64,000 bases of DNA from Norana najaformis (GCA_964023275.1 OZ029921.1:1749001-1813000), one strand, 5' to 3'; numbered from the stretch's first letter, positions 46,009 through 57,281 are shown. Notes: generated by a model not told the origin, from the sequence alone. Program-made: numbers and translations.

Positions 46009-46211
46009 ATGGGCGCACGGCCCAATTGTTTCACCATTCGGGTGCTGTCAGAAAAACTGCGTATGTCATTGAACTTGCAAGAAGGAGTTTCAACATGTTG
46101 GAGAGCAGTCTTCCTACCTCGCTGCCTAGAACCTAGATGCATGACAAAACTTGGGCCATATTTCTGCCTTCGTAAAGATCCACGGTCTGGAAAAGGCTGG
46201 TTCTAGGGATC
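46003..46211 (-). pseudogene. Inverted partial copy of the calponin-like gene (exon 4 end plus intron)
   Basis: Reverse complement of 46003-46211 aligns by eye along its length with 54421-54626: end of calponin exon 4 (CCTTTTCCAGACCGTGGA, AGGCAGAAATATGGCCCAAG) and the first 112 bases of the following intron (CCAACATGTTGAAACYCC, CAATGACATAC, CAATTGGGC). Because intron is included, it is a DNA-level copy, not a processed transcript. It carries substitutions and small gaps and is not part of a functional gene. Confidence 0.85.
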
Positions 46212-46394
46212 CAGTCTCCAGAAGAATACTTCAAGAAACTAGGTCTAACGATGTCGCTTCCAACCGAAAGCTCAACATGAGAGGACTTTGACGAAGAGCT
46301 GGCTGACAATGTTAGGAAAATGAAGAGTCGACGGCCGATGAGGTCACTGAGACTGGGTCGGTTTTCATCATCTGAGCGATATCGCCCGCTTGAA

Positions 46395-46490
46395 CAATAG
46401 CAGCAGCAGCAGCAGAAGAAGAAGAAGAACAAGAACAAGAACAAGAACAACAACAACAACAACAAGAAGAAAAAGAAGAAGAATTCGCCG
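46395..46490. repeat. CAG/AAG/AAC trinucleotide repeats
   Basis: AGCAGCAGCAGCAGAAGAAG then ACAAGAACAAGAAC and ACAACAACAACAAG. Confidence 0.95.
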
Positions 46491-46979
46491 GCTCCTGTTC
46501 CGAATCTTGCACTCACACCTGAGTCAGTTTCTCGGAGTTATCTGGTGAGACTTAACAGATGCCACCAATACTGTGGTCTTAAAATACCTCCTCTAAATGA
46601 CTAATACGATCACTTAACGCTGTTCAACAATTGCATTGTTTCGCGTGACTGTTTCTGCTGGTCTAAGTATCTGAGTGCGAGGAAGATGCAGTGTTTAGGC
46701 ATAGTGTGATTGGCACTGTTAAGTGGCAGACAATAAATAGCTGGCTATGTCGACAGAAAAGAAAAACAGAGACTGCTGCAGCAACGATACGCACAAAGAC
46801 AGTGGTGCTTCGGGTTTGGGAGATGCGGTATGCACTTGTTGATTTCACCAAAATCAAGCAGTCAAAAACTTCACACACCCACTTCCTCCACCACCACCAC
46901 CTCAACCACCACAACCTCTACCACCATCACCTCCATCTCAACTACCGCCTCCGCCATCAACCACCACCTCCACCATTTT

Positions 46980-47150
46980 CAGAGATTTTAATCCTGGGAT
47001 AGCACGATTCGTACACGGGGACCTTAAATTGCGTGGCGTCCATTCAAACGGGCAGCGGTGGTGAAAGATCTCACCCGATAAATTCACTGAAAAATGAGCA
47101 GAGTCGAGGCCAGGCGGTCGCTATAGAAAAACGTGTACATGAACCTCCAT
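46980..47150 (+). repeat. SINE B, good copy
   Basis: AGAGATTTTAATCCTGGGAT, GTGGCGTCCATTCAAACGGG, CACTGAAAAATGAGCAGAGT, GGCGGTCGCTATAGAAAAAC. Preceded by a CCACCACCTCC repeat (46870-46975). Confidence 0.85.
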
Positions 47151-47344
47151 CACTACCGCCACGTCCGTATGCATGCGTATTCATCGGAGGGGAGGATGCA
47201 GCCGAAGGATGCTTGCCACGCGACGGCTCCGGATGGGAGGCTGGTGCTCGCCCGCTCCTCGCCCCCTTGTGTGCATTTAATTAGGCCGATGAGGAATGCT
47301 GCAGCCACCGCTTGGAGTCCGGACGCATTACTAATATATTCAGT

Positions 47345-47880
47345 GATTCAGATGCTACAGACAGACAGATGGACGGACAGACAGACACAGATATACAGAT
47401 AGACTACGGATGGACAGACAGACGGACAGGCAGAGAGACAAGACTGAAAGACAGACAGACAGACAGACGGACGAATGGACGGACAGATAGACATAGAAAT
47501 ACAGACAGATCACGGATGGACACAGACGGATAGACAAAGAGACAGACAGAGACAAAGACAGACAAGGACAGAGGCAGACACTGAGCGATACAGAGACAGA
47601 CAAACAGCGTCGAGATAGAGAAAGGCTACGACAGCTAATGACGAGCAGAGAGATAGAAAGAGAGACGTACAGATAAACACACATACACACATACATACAG
47701 ACAGAGAAAGAGAGAAACACACAAAGAGAGGCAAGGAAAGAAACAAAGAAACACAGGCAGACAGCCAAAGACAAACAGGCAGAAACAGACAGAAAGATAC
47801 AGTCATACAAACAGATACAGATATAGAAAGGCAGAGAGACATACAGATGCAGACACAGATACACACATACACACATACAT
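47345..47880. repeat. GACA/CAGA microsatellite
   Basis: Over 500 bases of imperfect AGACAGACGGACAGA words. Cys/Ser-rich minus-strand frames are artefacts. Confidence 0.95.
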
Positions 47881-48214
47881 ACATACAGACCCTCCCACTT
47901 AGCGTCGGATAATGTGTCCCACCCCCATAGAGCTCCAAAGCTTCTTTATGTCTACCTGGTGGCCAGTACTTCCTGATAAGTATGGTCATCGGAGGCCACT
48001 CCACTAATCAGAATAATGTGGCCTGCCATCAGACACTATATGGAATACTTACAGACATATATAAATATGCATGCGTCAAGTTAAGATATACGGACCGTTG
48101 TGGTTAGCCTTTGCCCAATGCGCTGGAAAATGCAAAACAACACATGGGAATTGTAAGCGAAATACACTATTTAAATGTAAAAGCCAAGGAGTAAACATTT
48201 AGCCGCTGGTTACT

Positions 48215-48520
48215 GTATATGTGCATGTTTTTCCATAGCGACCGTACGGTCTCGACTCTGCTCATTTTTCAATGGCATCCATTCAAACGGGCAGCGGTGG
48301 TCAAGGATCTCACTCGATAACTCCTTGACCACCGATGCCCAGTTGAATGGACGCCAACGCCGTTTAAGATCCCCGTGCACGGACCGTGCTAGCCAGAGAT
48401 TCAAATCTCTTAAATAAGCCTCGATCGGGTTCCGAACCGGGATCCTCACGCACAGAGGCTCCTTGGCATAGGCGTCTACCGATGTAGCTAACTAGGCCAG
48501 TGACCATGCCGGTTCACATC
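48215..48520 (-). repeat. SINE B, full-length, with internal palindrome
   Basis: 3' end TGTTTTTCCATAGCGACCGT, head TCCGAACCGGGATCCTCACG and GATGTAGCTAACTAGGCCAG. Within it, 48273-48352 is a hairpin: GGCATCCATTCAAACGGGCA is followed by its inverted relative, showing an internal inverted duplication. Confidence 0.8.
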
Positions 48521-48524
48521 GTGG

Positions 48525-48745
48525 CTTATTTCAGAGACTTGAATCTCGGTTTAGTACGGCTCGTAGCAACCATTCAAACTGGCAATGGTGGTAAAGGATC
48601 TTATACCCGATAAATTCGTGGAAAACTAGCTGAGACGATTACTGTGTAGAGACCTTGAGCAACTCCTAAACTCACAATTACTCGCTGCCATCGATTAATG
48701 CTTAGTCATTAGATAGTGGCGCTTAATGCAGAAATAATGTGTATG
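48525..48745 (+). repeat. SINE B fragment followed by SINE F fragment
   Basis: 48525-48635: AGACTTGAATCTCGGTTTAG, GGTGGTAAAGGATCTTATAC. 48640-48745: GATTACTGTGTAGAGACCTT, CTCGCTGCCATCGATTAATG, GTGGCGCTTAATGCAGAAAT. Confidence 0.75.
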
Positions 48746-49010
48746 TGTATATTTATGTATACATATATCTAACTGTATGAATATCTGCAAGTACATGCAG
48801 GTGTGTATCTGTATAAACAAGTATGTGCAGTAAATATGCGTGTATAATTATATATTTGTGTATATATGTGTGTGTATATATATATGTGCGAATGCTTATC
48901 TGTAAATATGTATGCATGGAAGTACATATGTACGTATGTATGTATGTATATGTGTATGTATATATATATATATGGTCTATATGTGTGCAGACGTGTGTGT
49001 ATATACATCA
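48746..49010. repeat. TATG/TATA microsatellite
   Basis: TGTATATGTGTATGTATATA words up to the GC-rich block before the calponin-like gene. Confidence 0.95.
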
Positions 49011-49014
49011 TTAC

Positions 49015-49687
49015 GGCCGAATTTAATGGCAACCTAAATAACCGAGTGCCGATCGACTGCGTGCATTGCACTGCTTTCGTCTGCTGCCTATCAAGAAAGA
49101 GCGAGGCCAGGCTACCCTGCTGCCACCTGTGGACGGCCACCGGTCGGTTCCGATATCCCGGAAGCCTTCGGACTGATCGGCGGATGCCGGTGCAGCAACA
49201 CGTCAGCATCTCGGTTGCCTTGGCAACGAAGTCGCGCTGCCCGGCGAGAGGAGGAAGATTAAAAATAAATCGGATTTGGAGAGTTGGGGCGGATGGGGAA
49301 GGAGTCCGGGATTGGTGGGGAAGCGGGGGCCGTAAGACGGGCCTGTCCACATCGCTGGCCCACACCTGCTTGGCGGCTGCCACGATTCCTGGTAGCACCA
49401 GGCGGCAACCACCAGCCTACCGCAGCCCCGGCCGTGTGGTTTCATCTTTCCGCCGAGTTGGAAGGAACTATCTGGAAGGTCTGTGGTTGGCTGCTGGGCG
49501 CCTGCGAAGGTTTCTGTGACAGCGCGGTGCTCGGTTCTGGAGTTCGTGGTGCTGCATCTCGCTGCGCGATCGGACTGTACGGTGTGTAGGTTTTCTCGGC
49601 CGTTTCTAGCTCGTTCTCTCCGAACCCCATTCGAGAAATTTCTCTGACTTCTCTTCGAAACTTCAAGGAAAACGAAAACGGGAGAGA
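49015..49687 (+). promoter_or_regulatory. GC-rich promoter and 5'UTR region of the calponin-like gene
   Basis: 670 bp of CpG-bearing, repeat-free DNA directly before the start codon. Holds a perfect MEF2-type site TTAAAAATAA (49259-49268) and CACCTG E-boxes near 49125 and 49362. Both site types are known muscle promoter elements; activity here is inferred. Confidence 0.5.
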
Positions 49688-52600
49688 ATGTCTGGCAGAG
49701 CCGAAGCAGCCGGTGACATGGTCATCATTCGAGGCAAGGTCAGTCGAATCTGGGAACGGCAGAGCGGGTGAAAAAGAGCGAGACAAGAAGGAGGGGAGCA
49801 GGAGGAAAGAATTATTTTAAAGGAAAACTATTATTATCATGATATACTCCGTACCTCTGTTACCAAGCAGTATAATTTGGTACCGGCGTAAGCTGGGAAG
49901 TAAACGGCAAGTCCTGCGATGCATTGGCCCCGTTTCCACGACCTTGGGATTCGTCTATTGGCGGCTCAAAGGCCCAAAGAAAATGAAATGAGCGCCTCCC
50001 CTACGCCTCACTTGTGGGGTATGGAATACTTTACTTACTACAGATATGCAAGCACAGATTAGGCTTAACTCACAGTTTAACATATAGGACCCATGCTAAT
50101 ACAAGCAGAGAGAGATAGACATTCAAGCATACATATAAAGAGCAAGCAATATTAGGCAAACCAACCCGAAGATACAGATGCAATGACACAGACATACACC
50201 AACGCACACGCACACACACACGTGCGTAAACAAAAACACAGATGTACAACTGCATTCATGCTTTGCGTCCATAAACAACGTCGATCAACATCCTAAATTT
50301 AAAGTGTTATATAATTTACATTACCTTATATATTACATAACATGTTAAGTTTGAAGTGTTACATAATTTATAACACATTATGCATTGTTACAACACTTGG
50401 AGCTTAAAGAATTATGTCTGATCCAGGTAGATGGTGTGAATGAATTACCGTGGAACAATATAGAATGAATCAGTTTGGAATGGAATTTTAAGGAGCAAAA
50501 CGGATCATAGCAAAACACAATGAGAAACACATTAATTGGTGCGCGCGAATTTTTTGCTTAAAGGTGCTCCATTTTATTTATTTCGATGTGAAATGTTCTA
50601 TTCGTTTTCTCCAGTCTGTTTCATATGCGATTCTGGTCTATTCCATTCCATTTATTCCAAGCTATCCATGATTCCCGGTCTGTCCTATCTCCATTTATTC
50701 CAAGCCCTTCCATTATGTTTTCTATCATTCTACTTCAGTCTATTGCGTCCCACTGAAGGAGACCGAGTTCCGATGTGCTCCAGTTTATCTGAGCTTTAGG
50801 TTTCCTGTAAAACTGTTCTGTTCAACCTTGAGTTGTAGCGTCGTTTAAAACTTCTGAGTAAGTTCTTTACGGAGTAAAGAGGTAATTATGCCATCTATAC
50901 CCATTACCAAATCCCAGTATTAAGGCGACTTATCACGTTGCTTTAGTACCTGGTGTGATGATGTCACGATGATCATGCAGACGACTGATTGTCTAGACTA
51001 CGTTATAAAGTGTGGTCAGTTAATGTACGGAAAGGCGGGTTAAGGTAAGGTAAAAGTGCTCCTCTATGCCTCTTTCAAAGCGATTCTTCAGATACGTGGA
51101 GCACACGTTCATACTGCTGTTGCGGATGACAATCTTTGCTTTTGTTATTATTTTGCTCGTGATAAAATCTGCAACGGCAAAGAGAATGTGTTTCGACGAT
51201 TTGCTGACGATGAAAATTTAACGATCATTTGGACAACGAAAATTATGAATGTAATTGTAATTTGACATTTATAAAGCGCCACTTCAACAATAGACTCATC
51301 AGAAGCGCTCCCGACCCGAACCAGTGAGACCACTAGCAAATAATACAGACTTCAGGCGCTTGCGAAACTGCGGAAGAGACAAACTGAGGAATACTAGCCG
51401 GAGCTCTCGGGAAAGGCGATTCCAGCTATTGGGTCCAACATAGGCAAAGCTTCTAGACTGCGCTGTAGCAGTGCGCATACGAGGGACAGTCAGAAGTCCA
51501 AGGGAGGCCGACCGGAGAGTGCTACGGCCTGGAACCAAGGAGGCCGAAATGCAGAAGTCCCTAAGATATGATGGAGCAGAGCCAACGAGACAATTACGCA
51601 TAAGCGTTAGCATCTTGAACTGGATACGCTGCTGAATGGGAAGCCAGTGCTTCTGTTATCATATCATATCGTAGGGACCTAATTTACGTTACCTTACCAT
51701 ACTATACCACACGATAGGGCCTATCATGTCATGCAATACCTTGTTTTACTTATACTTTAAGCGTAAGGGGAGATAAATGTTTGAGTAGTGTCACTGAAAA
51801 GCGCACCGGCGATGCGTTGTTGCTGGCTGTTCGAGGGAATCCATTTGCCTCGTCTGTACGCTGATCTAAACATTCGCTCAGGTTTCGCTGGATTCTTGCA
51901 TCGCTAATGCTACTGGTATCGCTGCTACGATTCTGATATCGGTTATTTACATAATAGTCCCCCGCATGTGGGCCTATTCGGCCTAAATAAGCCGGACTAA
52001 AGCGGCGTGAACGTCGACGTTCCGGCGCAGACCTTGGACCAAGATGGAATGCAGAGGCGGACGAAGATATGCGGTGACTGATAATGACCCGAAGTCGGTT
52101 GGCATCACTGGTAGACTGCGGAGTCAGACGTCTGCACCCTGCAGGCTACGTCGCTATGTTTCTGTTTCGGTACAGTCTGCTTGAAGATCGTCTCGGATCC
52201 CTTTCGCTTCCTTCTCGCTTCCCTACTTCCTATCGTCCGTTTTCTTCCAGTGCCACTCCAACTGCACCTAGTGTTGTTTTAGCTGCTGCTGCTTTATCTG
52301 TTATACTAACACTGCTTCCGTCTCCACTACCACCACCAGTACTCCTTTGTCAATAAAGTATTCCTCTTTTTAAGTAGGCCAACTGCTACTTCTACCACAG
52401 CAGTTTCTTCCACTATCACCAACAGCACACTGCTGAGTCACCTTTACTACCATTATCGGATCCACATTCTAACGAACTCAAACATTATTTAAGTTGGGGA
52501 GCGCCTTCGATAGGTGCTTAGAATGCGCTACAAAAATGTCTAGTTACATTGTATTACACTCACCACAGACAACAACGCCTTTAGACTTCATAGTGCTAAC

Positions 52601-55600
52601 AAAAGCACCTGATATCATGGCCATGGGAGGTCCACCTTTCTTCCGCTTCTGCAGAAGGTTGTTTCAGTGGCCGACTTTCAACGCATCTGCCGTTGAGAGG
52701 CACATGAAACTGCCGCGTGCATTTAGGTACCACATGTTCCATTACTGTTTTTCTGACTGCGTTTCAGGCGCAACAGCTTCAATGCCTGGGAAGCATCTCT
52801 TTAAAATGATGTTCATTAGAGGCAAGTTGAGCCAAGGAATCGTGCAAACTTTACCTGGCCAATTTTTCAATTTCTAATGATGGTTGTATCTCAAAATAGC
52901 TGCAGTTGAGGCACATGTTCCTAGGTGTCTGTTCTTCCATTACTACCTGCCTCGTCTGCCAAGTACTACCTGTTTTACCAAGGTCCTCCCCTGCAACCCT
53001 CTCTATCATGGTCATCCATTACCGTCTTCTTTTCCTAGGTCATCAACTACCATTTATTCTACAACGGTAATCCTCTATTATATTCTCTACCATAATCATC
53101 ATCTACAGTCTGTTTTACCACTTGACGTCATCCACTGGTCTGCTCTACCATGGTCATCCCCTATTCCGTCTACTTTAAAATCGTCATCAACTACCATCTG
53201 TTCTACCACGGTCACTCACCACCAAATACTCTACCATGGTCATCTTCTACCGTCTGCCCTACCATCTAGTCTTCACCGTGAATCGGCCAGGTGAACTGAG
53301 CGTCTTGTAAATGTTCGATTGTTGCAGATTGCTGCACGCTATGATCCAGGGGTGGAGGAGGAGATCCTGGGATGGTTACGACAGATCCTGCAAGCAGACA
53401 TTCAGCCAGGAATGAAGAGCGTCGAGAAGGCCCTTAAGAACGGCCGACTGCTGGTGAGGTATAGTGGAAGCAACTTAATTGTTATTAAATTATCATCTAA
53501 TTGATTATAATTAGCACGAGTTAATCAGTAGAGACTGCATGCTTAATTTCTTCCAACCTGGGGAACAGGGTGCTCTCCTCCTCCAGGTTAGCATGGGCCT
53601 CTGAGCTAATTTACTGGGTTATCAAGAGCTATAGTAAGCCTACTAAAGAAGAGCCGACTCTACTTCGAAGTTAGCATGGGCTAATAGATTACGGTCTCAT
53701 AGCTTATTTACCAATTAGCATGAACTAATGGGAAAGAAGAGCTCACACTGCTTCCAATAAGCAAGTGCTAATATGGTGTGACCTCACAGGATATTTACTG
53801 GTTAGCAAGAGCTACGGGAAAGAAGAGCTCATGCTGCTTCCAATTAGGATGGGTTAATAGGGTGGGCCTCACATGATATTTACTAGATAGCAAGAGCTAA
53901 TGGGAATAAGAACTTACAATTTAGTGAGTTATTCACAAAAAAAAGGATTTTTGTTGCTAGATTATCACGGACTATAGGAGTGAATCTTGTATTTTATTTT
54001 CCAGGTTAGCAAAGGTAATCCAGAAAGGAACTCCAAACTGCCCTCCAGCAGCAGCAAGAATGGGGCTGAGAGAGAACCCAGGAAATAATGTGCCATTCAA
54101 AGAGGTAGGGAATCATCAGTCATGATAGGTAGTAAGCCCAATGAAGCTTTGAAATGAATAGTCATTATACTCTGTCATAAGTACATCCTTCAAACTTGGC
54201 AGCTGATTCTAACAAGCAATTTATAAAGAATCCCGAGTAATCAAGCGTTGGTAATACCTTCCAGGCATAGTAATGGATTGCTGGTAAATGCTGGTTATTT
54301 GAACAATCATACGTTTATCTGTCAAATTTTCAATGATTCATAGTTAATAAAATTCAGTTGTGTCTGTGTTTTGCAGATGGAGAATATCGAATTGTTTTTG
54401 TTGTTCTGCGAGAAATACGGGGTTCCTAGGACCAGCCTTTTCCAGACCGTGGACCTTTACGAAGGCAGAAACATGGCCCAGGTTTTGTCCTGCATCCAGG
54501 TGCTCGGCAGCGAGGTAAGAAGACCGAGTCCAACATGTTGAAACCCCTACTTACAAGTTCAATGACATACACAGGATGGATAGCACCCGAGTGGTCAAAC
54601 AATTGGGCAGTGAGCACATGTACTTAAATAAGGAAAATTTCGTCTTACAACTCCAGTCACCCAGTAAATAATACGTATTTTCTCGGACAACCGTTTCTTT
54701 AAATTTCCATTGCCGACATATGGTAAACGAGAGGTGAAACAACCAGCGCTGAGCACGTGTTGTAATATTAGCTGCACACAGATACAAGACTCGCATTAAT
54801 CACAATTGACTGAAACAAAAACAGTGCAAGAATAATGAGTTCCGCTTATACTCGTCTTACAGTTTCGCCCAAGGCAAAAATAGCCATAACATTAATACAG
54901 CCAAGTGTATTGGTACAAGCATACGAGTATAAATAAGATGATGGACCCAGTACTGCATCGACTAAAAGAGCTGCAAAGTGTCCTTGATTAAAATCGAGCA
55001 CGCAGTGATATATGCTCTCGAGTGCATTCGTATCAGTCGATCAATATTCGAGCACATAAGCCAGAAGAATTTTGGGAAACTATACTTAAGTCGTCTTCTC
55101 TCTTTCTTGTGGCATGAGTAGGCCTACCGAGCAATTTTCCAGTGGTCGGTAGTAGTTAACTACTGCAGTTAAGAACTAGTAGGCACACAGCTTTAAAGCA
55201 GTTAAACAGAAGTTAACTACTCTTCTAAAGTATATGAAAATTGCTCGGTAGGCCTACTCATGCCACAAGAAAGAGAGAAGACGACTTAAGTATAGTTTCC
55301 CAAAATTCTTCTGGCTTAGGTGCTCGAATGTTGATCGACTGATACAAATGCACTCAAGGGCATATATCCAGCAACTCAGTTCCCAGTTTATGGCACGAAC
55401 AAAAGTAGTCACAAAAGTAAACTACTTTTCTAAAATTACTGGTTAAACTACATCAAAAATAGTTTAAAAGTAGCTGTAGTGAAACTACTTTAATAGAAGT
55501 TAAAGTCCATTATTGCAATTTCCCATTGTTTCAGACAGAGATAAGTTTTTAGTTTATACAAGAAACCCAGCCTCAAGAAAGACAGACGGACGACTACTTG

Positions 55601-57281
55601 TAATCAGAATGTTAGCTGGAGAAACTACACGATAAAAAAATAGAAAGTTAATGTAGACCGATGTAAGACGTCTGCCACGGTTTTGGTTTTCCAAATCACC
55701 AGCACAAGGTCCCATAAGAAGTAATGTAGTGGATACCATCGAAATTGTTACAGGATTAGGCTATTTGAAGCACAAAAGTATAGCCTCTGCTATTAAAAAG
55801 CATTTGCGAGAATTTTGGAGGGCATTTGACGAGGTGGTGCTCAGTCTTTCTGCAAGAATTTAAACCAGACAGTCAAGTCAAGCTCACTGGGCCCACATAT
55901 ATAGACCGTATTATGCCACTGGTAAAACTGGTGGCTAGCTAATGACCCAATGAGGGCTGAACGAATGTGACTGTTAGGGAAGCTTTCGGACGGTGGTGGT
56001 TCGCCATAGAATCTAGAAAACTGGGAGAGCTGGTAATATATTTAGACATTAGTCTTCTCCAAACACTTACGATCCCTGGCATTCAACTGGCATTGCTAAA
56101 TTTCGTTGTTCAAACAACAGAAATGTTCATTGTTGCTGTTGTTGTGCCAGTGTCAGCGCTGGGGATTCAACGGGCCAACCATTGGCCCTAAGCCGGTGGA
56201 GAAAAACAAGCGTCAGTTTTCGATCGAGCAGCTTCGCCAGGGACAATCAATCATCGGTCTTCAGGCCGGTTCAAACAAGTTCGCCACCCAAGCCGGCATG
56301 CAGATCGGCGGCGTGCGGCACGCGGCCGATATTCGTGCAGACGACATGAGAAAGGAAGGCCAGACGGTAATTAGCCTCCAGGCGGGAACCAACAAGTTTG
56401 CGTCGCAGGCCGGCATGCATATGGGCGGCGTCAGACACGTGGCCGACATTCGCGCCGACGATATGGCAAAGGAAGGTCAAGGGATCATCGGTCTCCAGGC
56501 GGGCACCAACAAGTTTGCGTCGCAGGCCGGCATGCATATGGGCGGCGTCAGACACGTGGCCGACATTCGAGCCGATGACATGACGAAAGAGGGCCAGGGA
56601 ATCATCGGAATGCAGGCGGGAACCAATCGGCTGGCCTCGCAAGCTGGAATGACCTTCGGAGGGGTACGGCACGTGGCCGACATCCGCGCGGATGATCTCT
56701 CGAAGGAAGGCTCGTCGGTGATCGGGCTCCAGATGGGCACGAACCGCCTCGCATCACAGTCAGGGATGACCTTCGGAGGGGTACGGCACGTTGCCGACAT
56801 CCGAGCCGACGACGTCTCGAAGGAAGGCTCGTCGGTGATCGGGCTCCAGATGGGATCGAACCGCTTCGCAACTCAGGCTGGAATGACCTTCGGAGGGGTA
56901 CGGCACGTGTCCGACATTCGCGCCGACGACCTGACGAAGGAAGGCGCCTCGGTGATCGGTCTACAGATGGGAACGAACCGATTTGCCACCCAGTCTGGCA
57001 TGACTTTCGGAGGGGTCCGCCACGTGGCAGACATCCGCGTGGATGATCTCAGCAAAGAAGGCTCGTCGGTGATCGGGCTACAGATGGGCACCAACAGGGG
57101 AGCCACCCAGGCAGGCATGACCTTCGGAGGGGTGCGTCACGTGGGCGATCTCAAGGTCGAAGGTGACGACGACGGTAGTCGAGGCGACTACGGTGTCCAG
57201 TACGGCACGTCCTACGACGTCAACCAACCGGATATGAATTTCGGTGGACGCAGAGATATCCGCGGATATGACGCATACTAA
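49688..57281 (+). CDS. Calponin-like protein, one CH domain plus eight to nine calponin repeats
   Basis: Actin-associated protein of the calponin/transgelin family. Five phase-consistent exons: 49688-49738, 53328-53458, 54005-54104, 54377-54514 and 56151-57281 (1551 nt, 516 aa). Seen: short N-terminus MSGRAEAAGDMVIIRGK; type-3 CH domain about residues 17-150 (IAARYDPGVEEEILGWL, NGRLLVRLAKVIQKG, MENIELFLLFCEKYGVP, SLFQTVDLYEGRNMAQV); linker GFNGPTIGPKPVEKNKRQF, identical in plan to calponins; then 39-residue calponin (CLIK) repeats from about residue 171 (IIGLQAGTNKFASQAGM) and a degenerate last one (DYGVQYGTSYDVNQPDMNFG). Vertebrate calponins have three repeats; nematode UNC-87 has seven but no CH domain. 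All eight core repeats keep GLQxGxN and GM. The exon 2 donor at 53458 (GTATAG) was chosen over 53453 by phase. ATTAAA follows at 57351. Confidence 0.93.
49848..50045 (+). repeat. Repeat C, full-length, in calponin intron 1
   Basis: CTCTGTTACCAAGCAGTATA, GGCGTAAGCTGGGAAGTAAA, AAGTCCTGCGATGCATTGGC, CGCCTCACTTGTGGGGTATG, GAATACTTTACTTAC. Confidence 0.8.
51250..51655 (-). mobile_element. L2/CR1-clade LINE, 5'-truncated, C-terminus open
   Basis: Minus frame 51299-51613 reads MLTLMRNCLVGSAPSYLRDF, ASLGLLTVPRMRTATAQSRS, FAYVGPNSWNRLSRELR and LKSVLFASGLTG before its stop. The 3'UTR ends GGCGCTTTATAAATGTCAAA then TTACAATTAC. A different subfamily from 24305-25012. In calponin intron 1. Confidence 0.85.
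52490..52550 (+). repeat. L2-like 3' tail fragment
   Basis: GGGGAGCGCCTTCGATAGGT, GCTTAGAATGCGCTACAAAA then TTACATTGTATTACA. Confidence 0.5.
52960..53280. repeat. Degenerate minisatellite ending about 48 bp before calponin exon 2
   Basis: About ten diverged units built on CATCTACCGTCTGTTCTACC and ATGGTCATC, in the terminal part of intron 1. Confidence 0.75.
53640..53910. repeat. Diverged tandem units in calponin intron 2
   Basis: Recurrent GGTTAGCATGGGCTAATAG, GAAAGAAGAGCTCAYRCTGC and CTCAYATGATATTTACTRG words at about 90-bp spacing. Confidence 0.55.
55006..55369. repeat. Long inverted repeat (134-bp arms) in calponin intron 4
   Basis: Left arm 55006-55139 and right arm 55236-55369 are reverse complements with only about ten mismatches, all in the outer half. 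The inner part from CCAGAAGAATTTTGGGAAAC through GGCATGAGTAGGCCTACCGA is identical in both. The spacer of 96 bp contains AGTAGTTAACTACTGCAG. Could be a foldback/MITE-type element or a recent inverted duplication. Confidence 0.9.

Larger units (their letters stand above)
44645..46400 (+). mobile_element. Ty3/Gypsy retrotransposon fossil, RNase H to integrase end
   Basis: Remnant of a pol gene: RNase H words (QLEKEM) near 44700, integrase core near 45230-45530 (ending near KAPADLL) and the C-terminal region near 45800-45930. Broken in many places and clearly old; no LTRs recognised nearby. A SINE B (45655-45797), a 13-bp tandem array (45927-46008) and a piece of the calponin gene (46003-46211) interrupt it. 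The stretch 46212-46400 probably continues it. Confidence 0.7.

Noticed and set aside
47355-48004. Minus-strand Cys/Val/Leu-rich frames resembling membrane proteins
   Set aside because: GACA microsatellite translation.
52494-52877. 127-codon plus frame in calponin intron 1
   Set aside because: Begins in an L2-like tail, has no recognised domain and no fitting splice partners.
54426-54796. Minus-strand frames across calponin exon 4
   Set aside because: Antisense shadows of the exon and intron; their match to 46003-46211 is explained by the inverted duplication.
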